Shown piece after piece: positions 1 to 8,199 of a stretch of 22,953 bases of DNA. Position 1 is the first letter of the stretch. Each line of letters opens with the position of its first letter. Source of the DNA: Funneliformis mosseae. Its lineage: Eukaryota > Glomeromycota > Glomeromycetes > Glomerales > Glomeraceae. A program made the translations under genes and the position numbers. A model generated the notes under the pieces. The model searched no databases and was not told where the DNA came from. It saw nothing but the letters and a program-made list of their open reading frames with translations. The DNA lies in assembly GCA_910592005.1 (NCBI GenBank), contig CAJVPP010001085.1, forward strand, positions 1-22,953. Direction: 5' to 3'.

Positions 1-47
1 CAAAATAAATTTTTAAAGTTAAAAAATTGTAGTTTAATATTGATGGG

Positions 48-175
48 TTTTTGCCATCCGTCGAAACTTTTGCCACCCGTCGAAACTTTCGCAGTTTTGC
101 CTTTAATAAAAAAATTTGGCAAAACGTTTCGATGGGTTTCGATTTCGATGCCTGTCAAAACCTCCGGGTTTTGCC
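48..175. repeat. Short direct repeats with inverted copies
   Basis: Two adjacent near-identical copies of TTTTGCCAYCCGTCGAAAC lie at about 48-66 and 68-86. They are followed by GTTTTGCC (94-101), and then by the reverse-complement arm GGCAAAAC (118-125) plus GTTTCGATGGGT (126-137), so the segment can fold into an imperfect hairpin. A second small hairpin, AAAACC/GGTTTT, sits near 157-171. CpG content is clearly higher than in the flanking DNA. This looks like a piece of a dispersed repeat or foldback element cut by the window edge. An open frame crosses it, but it has no protein-like character and is not called as a gene. Confidence 0.5.
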
Positions 176-231
176 CAGCAACCTTAGTTGCGATGTACTG
201 TCACTTGCTTTTCGACTAGTAAATCTTATTT

Positions 232-1078
232 GATCATATAAAGAAGTACACCTAAGATTTTGTCAGCTGTTTAGTTGCCGCTTCAATTCTTTTCGATAAT
301 CCAAAATCAGCAAGTTTAATTATACCTTGACGAATTAATATATCAGAATGCTATTGTATATAAAATTAATTATCAATTATTAATTATTACAGCAATAATA
401 ACCAAGAATAGAGATATTATGAAGATTACCAAATCACTATGTACAATTCCTTCTTTGTCTAAACATGACACAGCGCTAGCCAACTGGAATGCAAGGTTGT
501 ATTTATCATCCCAAGTAAGCCTATCAAAATTACCTTTCAAATAGTTTTTAAGTGTACCGCCATCGGCATATAAATACTTTTTCAATTGTACAATTTGACT
601 TTCTAAGTTTTTAAAAATTTTATAAATAAAATAAATTAAAATAAAAGTGTCAATATATATATATAACTTTAATAAACATTATTATGAACGTTACACGTAT
701 TTGTTTTGAAGTTATATCATAAAAGCGAATAATATTATCATGAAAATCAATTTCACGTTGAATTTCGAGTTAAATTATAACATATATAAATCTTAGCTTG
801 ATGTATTTATTAAATAGACTAAAAAAAGCGAAACTATTATATATAATTATCTCACGAACAAGTTCTTTAGCAGTGGCATTGTTATAGATATGAAATGATT
901 TTAACGTGAGAGGTTGTTTTGAACTTTTCCAATTTTGCATGATAGACTTTTCCAAAGCTGCCAGTACCTATCCTATTTTTTGAGCACTGCTAAAATGTTT
1001 ATATTCGTAGTATTTAATATGTTTTTCTAAGATTGATTCTTAAATGCGACTAATCCACTCGTTCGAATTATTGGCATC
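232..1078 (-). pseudogene. Broken TKL-like protein kinase copy
   Basis: Read on the minus strand, the pieces of a protein kinase appear in the right order. They are an N-terminal linker (SNEWISRI, then KYYEYKHFS), the Gly-rich loop GTGSFGKVYHAKL, the VAIK-region equivalent PLTLKSF, NNATAKELVREI, FHDNIIRFYDITSKQIR, the hinge piece [18 protein letters not shown], and KLADFGLSKRIE with the DFG motif at about 301-309. This matches the tyrosine-kinase-like family expanded in Rhizophagus. Damage is clear. There is an in-frame TAA at 1040-1042, a frameshift before the Gly loop (about 966-980), another frameshift straight after it, and a stop/frameshift just past the activation segment, where ILGVLLYMI continues in another frame. 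A 79-bp intron (351-429, GT..AG) still joins HSDL to HSDILI, but the catalytic-loop Asn expected there is missing. Further AT-rich interruptions near 600-690 and 760-850 may be introns or insertions. It is probably a dead copy rather than an active kinase. Confidence 0.8.
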
Positions 1079-1481
1079 TTGCATTTTTGATTTTATAATT
1101 TTGTTTATAGCGAAAATAATAAAAATTTTGGAAAAGCAAAAAAAAAAAAAAAAAATAAATAAAAAATAAATTAATCAAGTTTCTAATAAATAATGAATAA
1201 CTGGTGTAACTTTGAAAAAATTTTTTTCTTGTCCTTGATCTTCCAAAAAAATTTCTGAATAAAAATATCATTGAGTTAGCAAATTTGAAATTTTTCAGTA
1301 TTCAAAACCATGTAATCGAAAAATTAATATGTAAAATAATTTTATATTTGACCATATAAGAAGAAATCGATTAAGATTAATTCAAATATCGTTAAAGTTA
1401 AATACAGAAGTGGTAATTTTTTAATCCTTGAAATGAAGTAAAATGACATTTTATATTAATTTAATATGATTTACAATTTAG

Positions 1482-1529
<48 letters not shown>

Positions 1530-1677
1530 GCTTTTTGCAATTTAAAAATTTCAGTTATCAAGTATTTTTATAACATTTATTTAATTCATGCAAGAAAATA
1601 AAAAGCTTATCGTTATCCGAACAAAAAAAAAAAATAAAAAAAATTGTTTTAAAAGAACTATTTAGAAAAAAATCTAA
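1079..1677. other. AT-rich intergenic DNA with homopolymers
   Basis: No gene was recognised here. The stretch holds long A or T runs near 1139-1155 and 1623-1641, and one very long T-then-A tract that is listed separately. Confidence 0.6.
1482..1528. repeat. T12-A35 homopolymer tract
   Basis: Twelve T are followed directly by thirty-five A. The T run and the first A's are self-complementary. Such a tract is prone to slippage, and its length in an assembly is unreliable. Confidence 0.9.
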
Positions 1678-1944
1678 ATGACGAGAATTAAGGAACTAGA
1701 GCAAAGTAATGAAGGGTTCCTTTCACAATTTAAATATTTAGAAGAAAAAGTTAGAGAGCGAGAAGAAGAAACGAAAGCTAAGCAAGCAATTATTAATAAT
1801 TTAGAAGAAAAGTTCAGAGAACGAGAAGTATCATCTAAAGAAAAGCAAGAAATTATTAATGAATTAGAAAAAAGAATCAGTCATCTTGAATTAATTATTT
1901 ATGATGATACTATTGATAGTTTAGCTATTACAAATAATAAATAA
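1678..1944 (+). CDS. Small coiled-coil ORF (hypothetical)
   Basis: This is an 88-residue ORF whose ATG is immediately preceded by an in-frame TAA, which fixes the start unless an upstream exon is spliced in. The protein is almost entirely Glu/Lys/Arg-rich coiled coil. A 21-residue unit (three heptads) occurs twice in tandem: LEEKVREREEETKAKQAIINN, then LEEKFREREVSSKEKQEIINE without its last residues changing the period. A third partial unit, LEKRISHLELII, follows. It lies eight bases upstream of the first ATG of the decayed LRR gene on the same strand, so the two may be remnants of one coiled-coil plus LRR protein, but no splice join was found that proves this. No family was recognised. It could be a gene fragment rather than a working gene. 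Confidence 0.45.
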   Translation: MTRIKELEQSNEGFLSQFKYLEEKVREREEETKAKQAIINNLEEKFREREVSSKEKQEIINELEKRISHLELIIYDDTIDSLAITNNK

Positions 1945-1951
1945 AGATTAA

Positions 1952-2330
1952 ATGTTGAAAACCTTAGGTGAATTGCAAAGATATCGAAAATTGACAAAAC
2001 TCAATTGTAGCAATTCTCAAATAACAAGCTTACCAACATTACCTAACTTCTTAACGATAATCCATTGCTACGAAACTCAAATAATAAGCTTACCAACTTT
2101 ACCAAACTCCTAAGTGGAACTCTATTGCTATGAAACTCAAATAACAAGCTTACCAACATTACCTGAATCCTTAACAGATTTCCGTTGTCATTAAACTCAA
2201 ATAACAAGCTTACCAACGTTACCTAACTCTTTAACGAACTCGAATAACAAGCTTACCAACATTACCAAACTCCTTAACTTATCTTAACTGTTCTAAAACT
2301 CAAATAACTTGCTTACCAAATAAACCTTAT
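1952..2330 (+). pseudogene. Decayed LPxLP-type leucine-rich-repeat gene
   Basis: From the ATG at 1952 a frame reads MLKTLGELQRYRKLTKLNC and then enters 20-residue leucine-rich repeats whose units resemble ETQITSLPTLPNSLTELYCY. It runs 53 codons to a TAA at 2111-2113. Beyond that the same frame still encodes repeats but is hit by a second TAA at 2192-2194. A deletion of about 17 bp near 2221-2243 then shifts the frame. Both stops are explained by single substitutions (Leu TTA to TAA, Glu GAA to TAA). The LPxLPxxL spacing is the pattern of the bacterial-type LRR known from IpaH, SspH and YopM effectors; it is also found in some protist and giant-virus proteins. Family placement rests on the motif alone. 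Confidence 0.6.
2012..2322 (+). repeat. 60-bp tandem repeats encoding LRR units
   Basis: The core ATAACAAGCTTACCAAC recurs with its start at 2021, 2081 (one change), 2141 and 2201, a period of exactly 60 bp. It recurs again at 2244 after a deletion and, in degenerate form, at 2303. Sixty bases is 20 codons, one LRR unit. The period and the retained reading frame show a coding origin, not a satellite. Confidence 0.85.
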
Positions 2331-2854
2331 TCCTTAAGGGATATCTATCCTCAATATTTAAAATATCAATAATCATACAACATTTCTATTAACATCTAAC
2401 AGCACTTGCTGTTTATTTTAATTAAAAATTATTACTTTTTCAACTTAAATAATAAAATGATCAATTTTATTTTTTCTTGATTAATACAAGATTTAAATAA
2501 CAAACAAATTTCAAAACTGATTTTCATATTCAGTTACTGAATTGAGAAAATGATATATAAAGAAACTCATAGTAATACAAATTTGTTACTGTAATGCTTT
2601 CTTTAGATTTACTTATTTATTAATAGTAAGAATGTTTTAAATCCACTTTAAATGTAAGTTTAGTTATTCTGTTTTTATAAGTAATGAATTTTGATCCAAA
2701 GTAGGGATTGAAATTGATTCTAATGAAATCAAATTAATTAAAAATTGAATCAAAATTGCTTTTAATTGATAACTATACAAAAAATTTATATCTGTTTTTA
2801 ATACTTTACTATTATTACTATATAGAGTGGAAGCTAAATTATATGGGAGTTTTT
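2331..2854. other. AT-rich intergenic DNA
   Basis: No convincing gene or structured element was seen. A 62-codon frame that starts near here and runs to 2944 begins at a non-ATG codon and reads through one arm of the adjacent inverted repeat, so it was not accepted. Confidence 0.5.
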
Positions 2855-2989
2855 CTAGAAAAATCAGGTTCTGAGAAATTTTTAACTAAACTTAAGAGCT
2901 TAATACATTTTAATCTAATAACATCAAAAAATAAAATGCAATAAAAATCTCAATTTCGCTAAAAAATTCCCGAAACCTGATTTTCCTAG
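2855..2989. mobile_element. Small inverted-repeat element (MITE-like)
   Basis: Imperfect inverted arms of about 28 bp flank a core of roughly 78 bp. The left arm (2855-2883) begins CTAGAAAAATCAGGTT. The right arm (2962-2989), read on the minus strand, begins CTAGGAAAATCAGGTT and ends GGGAATTTTT. Size, AT-rich core and lack of coding capacity fit a non-autonomous foldback or MITE. No clear target-site duplication was identified, so this is tentative. Confidence 0.4.
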
Positions 2990-3006
2990 CAATCAACCCA
3001 AATGCA

Positions 3007-3021
3007 TCGCCACTTTGGCGA
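3007..3021. repeat. Short perfect hairpin
   Basis: TCGCCA and TGGCGA arms flank the loop CTT, just outside the MITE-like element and followed by a long A run. The role is unknown; it may be part of the same repeat. Confidence 0.4.
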
Positions 3022-3080
3022 AAGATTCATAACAAAAAAAAAAAAAAAATATTCTGAAAAAAAAGATTGATAAAGATTAA

Positions 3081-3210
3081 GGTATGACGAACTCTATATT
3101 TCCATTTTAAATTTTGTATTCGGGTGATGCATGTAGTGAGTTTGAATTTATTAAAAAATACTAATATTCAAACTCTAATAAGGAAAGAAAGCAGCATTGT
3201 TGTTCATACC
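3081..3210. repeat. Nested foldback structure
   Basis: The outer arms are GGTATGA (3081-3087) and TCATACC (3204-3210). The inner arms GAGTTTGAAT (3138-3147) and ATTCAAACTC (3166-3175) are a perfect 10-bp inverted repeat with an 18-nt loop. The nested symmetry suggests a second small foldback element. The outer arms are short and could be chance. Confidence 0.35.
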
Positions 3211-4070
3211 ACATAAAAAGCATTCTCATGTGTTTGAAATTTTGTTGCGATGACATAAAGGCGTCAATCTTTAAGAGAGATCAGTGGATACTGGATATTG
3301 GCTGGCACTACCTATCCCTAAACCCAACACTCACTATTCCAACTCTAACTTTAATTCCGTATCCATTTGAATGGATTCAGAATCCACAACTATGATTTAT
3401 TTTTATTATTTTAATTTATTTTTCATGTCAAAACAAGAACGCGCATGTAGTTTTTCTAGCTCTTTGTATTGCCATTTCCGTAGATTTATGGTAAATTTTT
3501 TCTTGCATCTAAACTTCGACAGAAAGTCACCATAATATATCACATCCATTCTGTTTTCATTTTAAAAGATCAATAGTTTATTCTCTCTATGAAAATATCG
3601 TAGTTATAATTTTAAAAAATGTAAAGTAAGTCCTTTAAGACGAAATTATTAATAATCGATAACGGATCATAAAAATGACAATTAATACAGATCAATAGAA
3701 TTTCAAGGATTTTTCAATAAGCGTTATTGATTGAACTTTTACCAATTTTATCATGGCACGAACCTTAAATCTCGTGTTACCAATTTGGTATACAAATGAC
3801 GCACATAGCAAAAATATTTAATTAAAAACTTTTGATCGACGAACAATATGAATGAAAGTAAATAATCGTTAGCCACTACTTGTCTAAATTCATGCACGCC
3901 CGAGATTTTATACATCGTTCTAAAATAAATGCAATATAGCGAATTGATTATCTCATAATTATTTCATTTTTACAAAAATCGATGAGTAATTATCGTGTCA
4001 TAATTTAGTGAGGTGGGACAAGAATATCGATGACGGAATAAATGAGATTAATGTAAAAGTTTTTCGTTTT
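3211..4070. other. Intergenic DNA, no gene seen
   Basis: No ORF or RNA gene was recognised. A less AT-rich island at about 3280-3400 contains a near-palindrome ATCCATT-TG-AATGGAT (3361-3376) and reads like repeat-derived DNA on the minus strand, but no family could be named. Confidence 0.4.
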
Positions 4071-4073
4071 TAA

Positions 4074-4084
4074 TATAAAAAGGG
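4074..4084 (+). promoter_or_regulatory. TATA box for the fasciclin gene
   Basis: TATAAAAAGGG lies 69 bases upstream of the fasciclin ATG, leaving room for a short 5' UTR. It fits a standard RNA polymerase II TATA element by sequence and distance. The transcription start itself was not determined. Confidence 0.5.
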
Positions 4085-4142
4085 TACTTCTATAAGATCA
4101 AAAGGACCTTTAAATTAATTCCTTTAACAAGCTAATTTCACA

Positions 4143-5216
4143 ATGCAACTTAAACATCTCGTTATTATTGTCGCGGCTTTCGCTTCAACGGTTATTGCGC
4201 AAGATGCAACCAAAAGTATTACGGATAATGTGATGACAAATAAAAATTTGACCACATTAAGGAATTTTATCAGTGCGAATGAAGAACTCTCCAAAGTTTT
4301 GGCTGGAAACGATCAATTGACTATACTCGCTCCATCGGATAAAGCTTTTACAGCTCTCGGTGCAAATTACCCAAAAGATCCAAAAGATATAGAAAACATT
4401 GTAAGATATCATATCATTAATAAAGCTGCCCAAGTCGATGACCTTATCCAAACCAAATATCCAAACACATTACTTACCGAGGGGGTTAAATTACCTGATA
4501 AAGCAGGTCAGGTTGTTGTGGTTAGGTCAGGTGGCAATGATGGTGCTACCATTAGCGATGGTCTCGAGAGAGCTAAAGTTGAACAACCTGACTTGGCTGC
4601 CAAAAATGGTTACATTCATGTCATTGACACAGGTAAATCTTAAAAAAAACCTTTTAAACTTGATTAATTTGATAAAGAAAATTTTTATAAACTACTTTTT
4701 TAAATCCTTTTTTTTATAGTATTAATGCCACCAAAGGGTCCATCAGATACCGTCAAGCAAGTTTCTGAATTATCTACCTTTTCCCAAACGCTTACCATCA
4801 AGGATCTCATTTCGGATGTTGATAATGAAAATGAAATTACAATCTTCGCCCCAAATAATGAAGCTTTTGATAAATTATCAAGAAGCACACTTGAATCCAA
4901 AGATTTTAAGGATACCATGAAATATCACATCGTTAAAGGTGTTTTTTATTCTCGTACAGTTGAAAATGGTACTGAAGCAAAAACTTCCAAAGGGGAAAAG
5001 GTTTTAATCACAATTTCAAATGGAGAGGTTTTTGTTAACGATGCTAAAGTTGTCACCGCCGATATTTTGACAAACAATGGTGTCATACATGTAATTGACA
5101 CTGTACTTGATCCAAGAAAAGCCAAATCAAATGCTGGCTCAATCAAGGTCACTCCTAGTATTAGTTTAATCACTGCTATGTTATTTGCTTTTTCTTTTTT
5201 AATTTTCAATGTTTGA
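4143..5216 (+). CDS. Secreted two-domain fasciclin (FAS1) protein, likely GPI-anchored
   Basis: There are two exons, 4143-4632 and 4720-5216, around an 87-bp GT..AG intron. The join reads VIDT-VLMPPK and gives 328 residues. Residues 1-19 form a signal peptide (MQLKHLVIIVAAFASTVIA). Two FAS1 domains follow, about 22-164 and 167-295. Each has the expected landmarks: TILAPSDKAF with a VRYHII motif and IHVIDTV in the first, and TIFAPNNEAF with MKYHIV and NNGVIHVIDTVL in the second. The C-terminus has a small-residue stretch (SNAGS) followed by a hydrophobic tail (LITAMLFAFSFLIFNV), typical of a GPI-anchor signal. FAS1 proteins are cell-surface or wall adhesion proteins; the precise partner is unknown. 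The exon boundary falls at the end of the first domain, which fits ancestral domain duplication. TATA and poly(A) signals flank the gene. Confidence 0.93.
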
Positions 5217-5322
5217 AAGACATTTAATTAATTAATTAATTATTTTTCATATATGTACATGTATTAACATTTACTAATTATGTAATCATTTAATAAAATA
5301 TAAAAAATATTAACTTGTAAAC

Positions 5323-5328
5323 AATAAA
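5323..5328 (+). terminator. Poly(A) signal, fasciclin gene
   Basis: AATAAA lies 107 bases after the stop codon, with another copy at 5292-5297. Either could direct 3' end formation. Confidence 0.4.
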
Positions 5329-5450
5329 GTATTTTGTATATTAAAATTTATATAATACAATGATTCGTAACGTTCTTTTTTTATATATATAATATATATA
5401 TATATTTAGCTAACAATTAATGTATGTTCATTAATCCACAAGTCTATTTG

Positions 5451-6425
5451 TTAAAAAGACATGTTATGGTAAATACACTTCGATCCTGGTTCAAATGCAG
5501 GGAACAAACGGTGACCTACCAAATCCTGTGAAACGCAGTAATACCTTAAACATTCTCCAAAATGATGCATACATAATCTCTAGAAGTAAAAACGAATTAT
5601 TTAAAGAATGATGTTTAAATAAGACTAAATCAAATTACCTCTCCTTGTGAACAAGGTAGACACAATGATCCCTATGTAACAATCATTAGAAACTAAAGAA
5701 TTCGGATAATTGATATTACAACAAATTTTTTTTAAAGAAAATGTGACAAGGTACCTCTTATGGACAAGTTAGGGGGGCAAGGTTTTACTTCAAAATATTG
5801 AATCTCATCTTGATGTTTTATGTCCGCGTCTAGTATAAAATATCCTACAAAATTGAAACGAATGAATTCATGGTTCACTTTCTTCTTTTATGAAAAGAAG
5901 CAAGCTTACCAGTAGTTGCAATAATTAAAACAAAAATTAAACAAAGGCACACCAAAAACAATTTGTAGGATCATTATCATCATTTAACCACGTATCAGTA
6001 CCGCAACAATTGATTTTGATTTTTTTAAATCCTGATGTATCACGACGATGAAAGGGTAGTCCTCTTTCTTGTGATACAAGCGTTGAACTTTCCGTATTAC
6101 GTAAAGGATTACCGTCACCACTCGTCGTTAGTATGGGAGTTGATTGTGGTCTTGGAATTTGTTGTGTGGATGTTTGATCATTTTTCCCTCAAAAGAACAA
6201 AATTTTTTATAAATTTTCTTTTTTTTGGTCAGAAAGAGTAGAATTTAAAAAAGGACTTTACAGAAATTATTAAATAAAAATTTCTTGCATGAATGGAAAT
6301 GCGTAAAAAGGATATGACCATAAAAATATACCAAAAATTAGAATGGTCACTGCGCTACAAAGCCAAATAGGTGAATTTCGATGGATTCTTATAGTAAAAC
6401 TGTGACAAGATGAACAAATAGTGAG
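5451..6425 (-). other. Candidate unannotated multi-exon gene (membrane protein?), perhaps damaged
   Basis: No single long ORF exists, but on the minus strand several open blocks are flanked by good splice signals. Block 5910-5970 encodes a hydrophobic stretch (LFLVCLCLIFVLIIATTG) and ends at donor G|GTAAGC. Intron 5845-5909 joins it in frame to 5844-5755 (GYFILDADIKHQDEIQYF and PCPPNLSIR). Introns 5672-5754 and 5580-5638 lead to exons 5671-5639 and 5579 onward, staying open to a TGA at 5491-5493 (another frame stays open to 5451). Upstream, 6188-5937 is open for 83 codons (Ser/Thr/Pro-rich, then INCCGTDTW and NCFWC) with no ATG. Block 6425-6270 encodes a membrane-like stretch (IWLCSAVTILIFGIFLW). 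The 6188 and 5970 blocks conflict in frame and no AG acceptor lies between, so a frameshift or a different model is needed. No family was recognised. Confidence 0.35.
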
Positions 6426-6530
6426 TCATCTGAGCTCGAAAGTATTTCATAAAAACGTCCAAGTTGACCGCAGCAGGGAAATTAAAGATTTGACGTAACG
6501 TGTAACGTTCACTTACCGCTTATATATTAA

Positions 6531-6540
6531 TATATATAAG
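6531..6540 (+). promoter_or_regulatory. TATA-like site before the F-box/LRR gene
   Basis: TATATATAAG lies about 54 bases upstream of the ATG at 6594. The surrounding block at 6520-6540 is nearly palindromic, so it could also serve the minus-strand candidate gene. Confidence 0.35.
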
Positions 6541-6593
6541 AACCAATTTTTTTGTAAAAAAAATCCTTTTTCTACGCCTTCTTTAATAATAGC

Positions 6594-8078
6594 ATGTCCA
6601 CAAAGTTAAACTTTATTCTTTTAGAATGTTTTGATAAGATATTTTTTTATTTTGAAAAGGACCAAAGAGCGTTATACACGTTTCTTTTCGTAAATCGATT
6701 TTGGTGTAGAATTATAATTCCATTCTTATGGAGACATCCATTTTCATGTACATCAAAAGGAAAGGAAATCAATACGTTATTATCCTTGCTCAATCCTGAA
6801 GAGAGGTTAGGGATTATCAATGATCACGATAACATTACATTACCACCTCCTTCGACATTGTTTAATTATGCATCATATATTCAAGATTACAATAATGTTG
6901 AACTTTTTCAATCGATTGAAAGTTGGTACGAAACTTTTTATGACATTTATTATTCGGCTGAAATTCAAATCATCTTTAATGCGTTTACAAAATTAATCAT
7001 GAGAAATTCAAAAATCATTAAAAACCTTTCGCTCTTACACATTCATAAATCAATTTATCATGACATCCCCGAGATTTCCATCTTTGTCAACTCTCAACCT
7101 GGGTTTATAAACATAAATAAATTCGAGTTAAACACTTCCTTTATAACTCCTCACGTATTTGACCTTTTGGTCTCACTTAAAGAAATTTCTCATAATATTC
7201 AAGATTTAAAAATCCATGGAAGTAGCATGATAGATAAAAAAAAGATTGATTTAATTATTCAGTTAATCAAGGCACAACATAATTTATCCTTTGTTTGGTT
7301 ACATAGGTTTGGTTTGGAGTTCACTTCTATCCTTGAAACTTTAACATCAATTCAATCAAATTCGTTAACCACCTTAAAGTTAACCCGAATTTCTAGACAT
7401 ATATCACTTTCCTCGATTCAACGATTCAAGAATTTACGAAATCTTTATCTGCGTGATTGTGATGGTTTAGGTCAAAATTTGCTTGATAATGTTTCAAAAG
7501 TGGATTTTAATTTAAAATCATTGGAATTGGATCGTATGACAGAACAATTTCTTCAATCTTTCTTGAAATTACAAAATGAAAATTTACAAAAGATTTCCTT
7601 TTATCACAATACATCGCTGAAAGTAATTCAAGACTTTTTTATTAGATGCTCACATATTTCTAATATAAAGGTTAGAGGAAGACAATATCAAAAAGGGTTC
7701 ATTTCATCGTTATCGGTGTTAGAAAGTAGTTTAACCTCTTTCTCCATTTATTTTAATTCTTCTCGTTTATATCAGATTTTTGATGAATTATGTAATATTT
7801 CTTTGCCCAAATTAACTTTTCTTGATATTGAAATGCCTAAATCCGCTAGTCTCTTGGAATCTTATTTAAGGATGACATCTTCACCTTTACGAACAATCAT
7901 TCTTCATTTCAGTTATAAGATTAGTATGGAATATATTAATATTTTATTAAAATTTTCCAAGAGGAAGACTTTAAGAATTGTTGGAATTAGCCTAAAATCT
8001 GATGAGAAAAAATTTAAAGAATTTTCAAAGATTACTGAAGGGTGCTTTCAAATTGTTGATTCATGGGATATACAATAG
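6594..8078 (+). CDS. F-box/LRR-like protein
   Basis: This is a single-exon ORF of 494 residues. The N-terminus (about residues 8-48, FILLECFDKIFFYFEKDQ through LFVNRFWCRIIIPFLWRHPF) has the helical pattern of a divergent F-box: a Leu/Ile-rich start, then the VNRxWCxxxxxxLWR ending that typifies the expanded Rhizophagus F-box-like family. The TLPPPSTLFNYASYIQ segment that follows is also typical. From about residue 150 to the end there are irregular leucine-rich repeats (for example SLTTLKLTRIS, LRNLYLRDCDGL, LKSLELDRM), which would form the substrate-binding part. Such proteins link a target to an SCF ubiquitin ligase through Skp1; the target is unknown. The start is the first ATG of the frame. 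The gene looks intact and converges on the next one. Confidence 0.85.
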   Translation: MSTKLNFILLECFDKIFFYFEKDQRALYTFLFVNRFWCRIIIPFLWRHPFSCTSKGKEINTLLSLLNPEERLGIINDHDNITLPPPSTLFNYASYIQDYNNVELFQSIESWYETFYDIYYSAEIQIIFNAFTKLIMRNSKIIKNLSLLHIHKSIYHDIPEISIFVNSQPGFININKFELNTSFITPHVFDLLVSLKEISHNIQDLKIHGSSMIDKKKIDLIIQLIKAQHNLSFVWLHRFGLEFTSILETLTSIQSNSLTTLKLTRISRHISLSSIQRFKNLRNLYLRDCDGLGQNLLDNVSKVDFNLKSLELDRMTEQFLQSFLKLQNENLQKISFYHNTSLKVIQDFFIRCSHISNIKVRGRQYQKGFISSLSVLESSLTSFSIYFNSSRLYQIFDELCNISLPKLTFLDIEMPKSASLLESYLRMTSSPLRTIILHFSYKISMEYINILLKFSKRKTLRIVGISLKSDEKKFKEFSKITEGCFQIVDSWDIQ

Positions 8079-8143
8079 ATTTAAATAATTAAGAAATTTC
8101 ATGAAATACTTTTATTATTAAAAAATTAAAATTAATTAACGTT

Positions 8144-8149
8144 AATAAA
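8144..8149 (+). terminator. Poly(A) signal, F-box/LRR gene
   Basis: AATAAA lies 66 bases after the stop, in the 121-bp space shared with the convergent gene on the other strand. The 3' UTRs of the two genes probably overlap. Confidence 0.35.
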
Positions 8150-8199
8150 TAAATTAAAAACAAAAAAAAAAAAAATTTTTATAATAATCATAAAGGTTA

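Noticed and set aside
51..233. 60-codon plus-strand ORF
   Set aside because: It is formed by translating short repeats, has no ATG at its start and shows no family resemblance.
2012..2322. CRISPR-like array of regular repeats
   Set aside because: The 60-bp repeats have no unique spacers, keep a coding frame and encode LRR units; the context is eukaryotic.
2756..2944. 62-codon plus-strand ORF
   Set aside because: It starts with a non-ATG codon, is low-complexity, and reads through one arm of an inverted-repeat element.
5483..5503. tRNA T-arm-like stretch (GGTTCAAATGC with pairing flanks)
   Set aside because: The loop is too long for the stem and no matching acceptor, D-arm or anticodon arm was found on either strand.
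6035..6241. 68-codon plus-strand ORF
   Set aside because: The opposite strand over the same bases reads as a more protein-like frame; the plus frame ends in low-complexity sequence and has no features.
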